A DNA stretch of 7,138 nucleotides from ZC4RG17 sp035304485 (GTDB taxonomy: Bacteria; Actinomycetota; Acidimicrobiia; Spongiisociales; ZC4RG35): the NCBI GenBank assembly GCA_035304485.1, contig DATGPZ010000055.1:1-7138 (forward strand), given 5' to 3'. The notes under the pieces were generated by a model. That model saw nothing but the letters and a program-made list of their open reading frames with translations, was not told the origin of the DNA and searched no databases. Position 1 is the first letter of the stretch. Every line of letters begins with the position of its first letter. The position numbers were made by a program, and so were the translations under genes. Below are positions 6,213-7,138 of this stretch, in pieces.

Positions 6213-6252
6213 GTTCACCAGTCAGGCTGAATCCGCCCATGCGCTCTTCGAT

Positions 6253-6277
6253 ACTATAGGTCGGGTGCATTATGCAT
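6253..6277 (-). promoter_or_regulatory. Putative promoter and operator upstream of the GntR gene
   Basis: The minus strand carries TATAGT at 6258-6253, about 40 bases before the regulator start. Ten bases further upstream is ATGCATAAT (6277-6269), part of a perfect TGCAT-T-ATGCA palindrome (6266-6276). The same 9-mer lies just upstream of the TATAGT box at the DUF4392 gene. An inverted repeat beside a -10-like box upstream of a GntR gene fits an autoregulatory operator. No good -35 match is visible. Assignment rests on pattern and position only. Confidence 0.5.
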
Positions 6278-6312
6278 TGGACGGATGCCCAAACTGGTCA
6301 CTTCAAGGCATC

Positions 6313-6690
6313 TCAGCGGCGGTTGGTGGGTGTCGCCTGATGGAAGACGAGGCGCCATCGCCCGTCCGACCATCGCTTCCACACCGAGCACCGGTTCGCC
6401 GCCGTGGCGTAATCGATGCCCATCTCCGTGCGGTAGGTGACGAGAGCAACGTCGGGCCCCAGCATCCGGACCTCGAAGTCGGGAAGTGGCAACCGTGCCT
6501 GGATGTCGACGGGGTCCGTCCGGATGATCTGACCCCGGCTCCACACCCGACCCGACGATCCGAACTCCACATAGTCGGGTGAGAGCAGGCCTTCCATGTA
6601 CTCGCTGTCGAATCGGGTCTGCGGCAAGTACAGGGATTCCTCGAGATGCTGCAGCGCGAGAAATACGCTCCCGGGGGTCGGATCTTGCAT
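6313..6690 (-). CDS. DUF4440 / SnoaL-like (NTF2-fold) small protein
   Basis: A 125-residue cytoplasmic protein with the cone-shaped NTF2-like fold expected for DUF4440. Visible signature: an N-terminal helix LALQHLEESLY (11-21), then MEGLLSPDYVEFGSSGRVWSR (32-52), ADVALVTYR-like strand GPDVALVTYRTE (78-89), and SVWKRWSDGRWRLVFHQATP (102-121) near the C-terminus. The FHQ(G/A)TP ending is typical of DUF4440 proteins. The open frame continues upstream to 7092, but that stretch is antisense to the acetyltransferase gene and low-complexity in character. ATG 6690, at the start of family similarity, is therefore preferred. TATTTT lies ten bases upstream, so the mRNA leader may be very short. The biochemical role is unknown; family members range from ketosteroid-isomerase-like enzymes to non-enzymatic binding proteins. 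It is a separate unit from the GntR cluster, ending 94 bases before that gene's start. Confidence 0.85.
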   Translation of the reverse strand: MQDPTPGSVFLALQHLEESLYLPQTRFDSEYMEGLLSPDYVEFGSSGRVWSRGQIIRTDPVDIQARLPLPDFEVRMLGPDVALVTYRTEMGIDYATAANRCSVWKRWSDGRWRLVFHQATPTNRR

Positions 6691-6729
6691 TACGGCGGCC
6701 AAAATAGTGTCAGGACCCGTAAGGAACCG
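6691..6729. promoter_or_regulatory. Short divergent intergenic region with overlapping -10-like boxes
   Basis: The 39 bases between the divergent DUF4440 and acetyltransferase starts contain AAAATAGTGT (6701-6710). On the minus strand this gives TATTTT (6706-6701) and on the plus strand TAGTGT (6705-6710). Both fit the loose TANNNT pattern and share bases. The plus-strand gene also has AAGGAA (6721-6726) as ribosome-binding site. The box assignments are weak because TANNNT is a permissive pattern. Confidence 0.35.
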
Positions 6730-7138
6730 GTGAGCTCGACCTTCGTACCCCCAGACTTCGATCCCCCTCGGGAACTGTCGACACGCCACTTCCGGCTCGA
6801 GCCTCTCGACCCCCAGCACAACGAGCGGGACCACGCCGCCTGGACCACCAGCATCGAGCACATCCGCTCCACGCCCGGGTTCCCGGACGGGAGTTGGCCC
6901 CCGGTGGAGGGAATGACTCTCGAGCGGAACCTCGCCGACCTGGAACGGCACGCCAGGGACTTCGAGGCGAGAACCGGCTTCACCTACACCGTCCTCAACT
7001 CCGAGGATGACGTGATCGGCTGTCTCTACATCTATCCCGACCCCACAGGGGCGAACGACGCCGAGGTCCTGTCGTGGGTGACCGCCCGACATGCCGAGCT
7101 CGACGTCGTGCTCTACGAGACCGTGTCCGAGTGGCTGG
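6730..7138 (+). CDS. GNAT-like N-acetyltransferase family protein (partial, 3' end off the right edge)
   Basis: The first 136 codons of a plus-strand gene, still open at the end of the window. The start is GTG at 6730 with AAGGAA three bases upstream. The protein begins MSSTFVPPDFD. It then shows an aromatic N-terminal strand STRHFRLEPL (17-26) and HNERDHAAWTTSIEHIRSTP (30-49), followed by MTLERNLADLERHARDF (62-78). The acetyltransferase-like beta strands are TGFTYTVLNSEDDVIGCLYI (82-101), then YP, and AEVLSWVTARHAELD (111-125). The pattern FTYTVL, IGCxYIYP and SWVxxxxAELD resembles GNAT-fold proteins common in Streptomyces and relatives, usually just under 200 residues. The acetyl-CoA loop motif is not obvious in the visible part and the substrate is unknown. 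It diverges from the DUF4440 gene and shares its short upstream region. Confidence 0.85.
   Translation, partial: MSSTFVPPDFDPPRELSTRHFRLEPLDPQHNERDHAAWTTSIEHIRSTPGFPDGSWPPVEGMTLERNLADLERHARDFEARTGFTYTVLNSEDDVIGCLYIYPDPTGANDAEVLSWVTARHAELDVVLYETVSEWL

Noticed and set aside
6691..7092. N-terminal extension of the DUF4440 frame by 134 codons.
   Set aside because: The extension is antisense to the acetyltransferase gene and rich in Gly, Val and Pro. DUF4440 similarity begins only after the ATG at 6690.

Overview
The window looks like chromosomal DNA from a high-GC actinobacterium. An Acidimicrobiia-like lineage is my best guess. The pointers are the overall GC richness with strong third-position G/C, GTG starts, and a lipoprotein whose linker after the lipobox cysteine carries three runs of four threonines, a style I associate with that class. 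The lineage call is inference; there is no rRNA or tRNA in the window. No stretch over 300 bases lacks a gene, and I see no mobile element, CRISPR array or RNA gene.

Seven collinear genes on the minus strand fill roughly 1-6218. In transcription order (right to left) they are: a FadR/FCD-type GntR regulator (5556-6212), an RraA/HMG-aldolase-like protein (4789-5526), a DUF4392 (D-glutamate cyclase C-terminal family) protein (3706-4743), a NicX/M29-like metalloenzyme (2660-3709), a branched-chain amino-acid-type substrate-binding lipoprotein (1342-2592), a LivH-like permease (372-1268), and a LivM-like permease cut by the left edge (1-375). DUF4392 and the NicX-like gene overlap by a GTGA, and LivH and LivM by an ATGA, both signs of translational coupling. 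The ATPase genes (LivG/LivF type) are not in the window and probably lie beyond position 1.

The arrangement reads as a self-regulated uptake and catabolism locus. The ABC transporter would import a small amino-acid-like or heterocyclic compound. The three enzymes would process it, and the GntR protein would sense it or an intermediate. The substrate is not identifiable from sequence, but a cyclic amide/lactam, D-amino-acid derivative or hydroxylated N-heterocycle fits the DUF4392 and NicX-like pair. Two minus-strand promoter-like segments, upstream of the regulator and upstream of DUF4392, each carry a TATAGT -10-like box and share the 9-mer ATGCATAAT, a candidate operator. Hairpins lie at the regulator/aldolase junction and after the binding-protein gene; the second could set the binding protein to permease ratio.

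The right end (6313-7138) is a separate unit: a DUF4440/SnoaL-like small protein on the minus strand, and a divergent GNAT-like acetyltransferase on the plus strand cut by the right edge. Their starts are 39 bases apart. Nothing ties them to the catabolic locus except adjacency.
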